From contig JAIYEJ010000227.1 in the NCBI GenBank assembly GCA_027487055.1, positions 1 through 6,171 of the forward strand: 6,171 nucleotides of DNA, in the 5' to 3' direction. Below are positions 5,629 through 6,171 of the stretch, in pieces. The position numbers were made by a program, and so were the translations under genes. Position 1 is the first letter of the stretch. Each line of letters starts with the position of its first letter. The DNA is from Methylotenera sp. (GTDB lineage Bacteria > Pseudomonadota > Gammaproteobacteria > Burkholderiales > Methylophilaceae). Under the pieces are notes generated by a model. It was not told where the DNA came from, did not search any database, and worked only from the letters and a program-made list of their open reading frames with translations.

Positions 5629-6171
5629 CCTGCATGCTCCAATTGATTTTTGTGATGTGTGTGGTGACCTAAGTCCATTAAGTCTGCATGTTGCATGGTT
5701 TTTTGATACTCCAAAAGGCTGGCAGCAGCCCATGCTTGCTCATTTTTAAGGAAATTGCTTGGTTTTAATCCAGCTTCTCCATGCGCTGATAGTTGTGCCG
5801 CTAAAAACTTAATGGCATCTGCCAGCGTGTTAAATATTCGGTCAATCTCATGTTTTTCGATGGTAAGTGGGGGAGATATTGCAATTACATCTCCCGTAAA
5901 GCGCACATGCACGCCTAATTCATAACATTTCAAATAGACTGCAAAAGCACTTACCCCAGCTTTTGGCTCAAGCTCAATACCAGCGACTAAGCCTAAATTA
6001 CGAATATCACGCACCATGGGCAAACCTTTTAAGCTGTGCACAGCTTCAGCAAAATAACTACTTAAGTTATTTGCGCGCGCTTCTAACTGTTCATTTGCAA
6101 AAATATCAAGTGTTGCAATGGCTGCAGCGCACGCAATCGGAATTGCTGTATAAGTATAACCATGAGGTAGC
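5625..6171 (-). CDS. Class III omega-amino-acid:pyruvate aminotransferase, C-terminal part
   Basis: PLP-dependent transaminase, probably moving the terminal amino group of beta-alanine or another omega-amino acid to pyruvate. The frame is open to the window edge (first full codon 6170-6168) and shows 181 residues; the PLP lysine and N-terminal domain lie outside. The GTG at 6041 is an internal Val. Visible: HGYTYTAIPIACAAA (fragment 3-17, subunit-interface PLP phosphate loop), HSLKGLPMVRDIRNLGLVAG (45-64), and VRFTGDVIAISPPL (89-102), whose Arg90 corresponds to the carboxylate-binding Arg of the family. Similarity ends near FLAAQ (about 126). A further ~55 residues, including LGHHTHHKNQLEHAG at the end, are not usual for the family. 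The product, a semialdehyde, would feed mmsA, whose start overlaps this stop. Exact substrate preference is inferred from context. Confidence 0.88.
   Translation of the reverse strand, partial: LPHGYTYTAIPIACAAAIATLDIFANEQLEARANNLSSYFAEAVHSLKGLPMVRDIRNLGLVAGIELEPKAGVSAFAVYLKCYELGVHVRFTGDVIAISPPLTIEKHEIDRIFNTLADAIKFLAAQLSAHGEAGLKPSNFLKNEQAWAAASLLEYQKTMQHADLMDLGHHTHHKNQLEHAG

Noticed and set aside
5629..5733. N-terminal extension of mmsA to an ATG at 5733
   Set aside because: It adds 35 residues unlike the family and overlaps the aminotransferase gene; the ATGA start at 5628 with GGAG upstream gives the normal length.

Overview
The window looks like a stretch of chromosome from an AT-leaning betaproteobacterium. 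The order pheT - ihfA - small MerR-type regulator - tRNA-Pro(GGG) is, from memory, a conserved housekeeping block in Betaproteobacteria. The protein style and base composition would fit Methylophilaceae (Methylotenera-like), but that family-level placement is a guess. I see no insertion sequence, integrase, phage gene or CRISPR array.

Left part, + strand (2-2448): the 3' part of pheT (its first ~300 codons lie outside the window), then ihfA and a MerR-like gene, probably one transcription unit. It ends at a strong 12-bp hairpin terminator (2289-2317). A consensus -10 box with a GC-rich discriminator, the pattern of growth-rate-controlled stable RNA promoters, follows and precedes a complete tRNA-Pro with anticodon GGG and encoded CCA.

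Middle part (2449-3959): a 469-bp AT-rich non-coding region leads to a 326-residue outer-membrane protein of the TorF/TIGR02001 putative porin family. This leader is the most interesting part of the window. It holds two adjacent NtrC-type dyads, TGCACC-N5-GGTGAA and the perfect TGCACT-N5-AGTGCA, with centres 20 bp apart. A full-consensus IHF site follows, and a third, weaker NtrC-like dyad lies nearer the gene. This is the layout of a nitrogen-regulated enhancer, yet no canonical GG-N10-GC sigma-54 core is present, so the core promoter is unresolved. The porin gene ends at a strong, partly bidirectional terminator.

Right part, - strand (3981-6171, read right to left): the C-terminal part of a class III omega-amino-acid:pyruvate aminotransferase with an unusual His-containing tail of about 55 residues. 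Its stop overlaps the start of mmsA (CoA-acylating methylmalonate/malonate-semialdehyde dehydrogenase) as ATGA. Together these would convert beta-alanine or similar omega-amino acids to a semialdehyde and then to an acyl-CoA. Directly after mmsA is a 42-codon reading frame that resembles the extreme N-terminus of a PuuA/GlnT-type glutamine synthetase. It is probably the stump of a deleted third gene of an amine or amino-acid catabolic operon. Nitrogen acquisition is thus a possible common theme of the middle and right parts, but this is inference.
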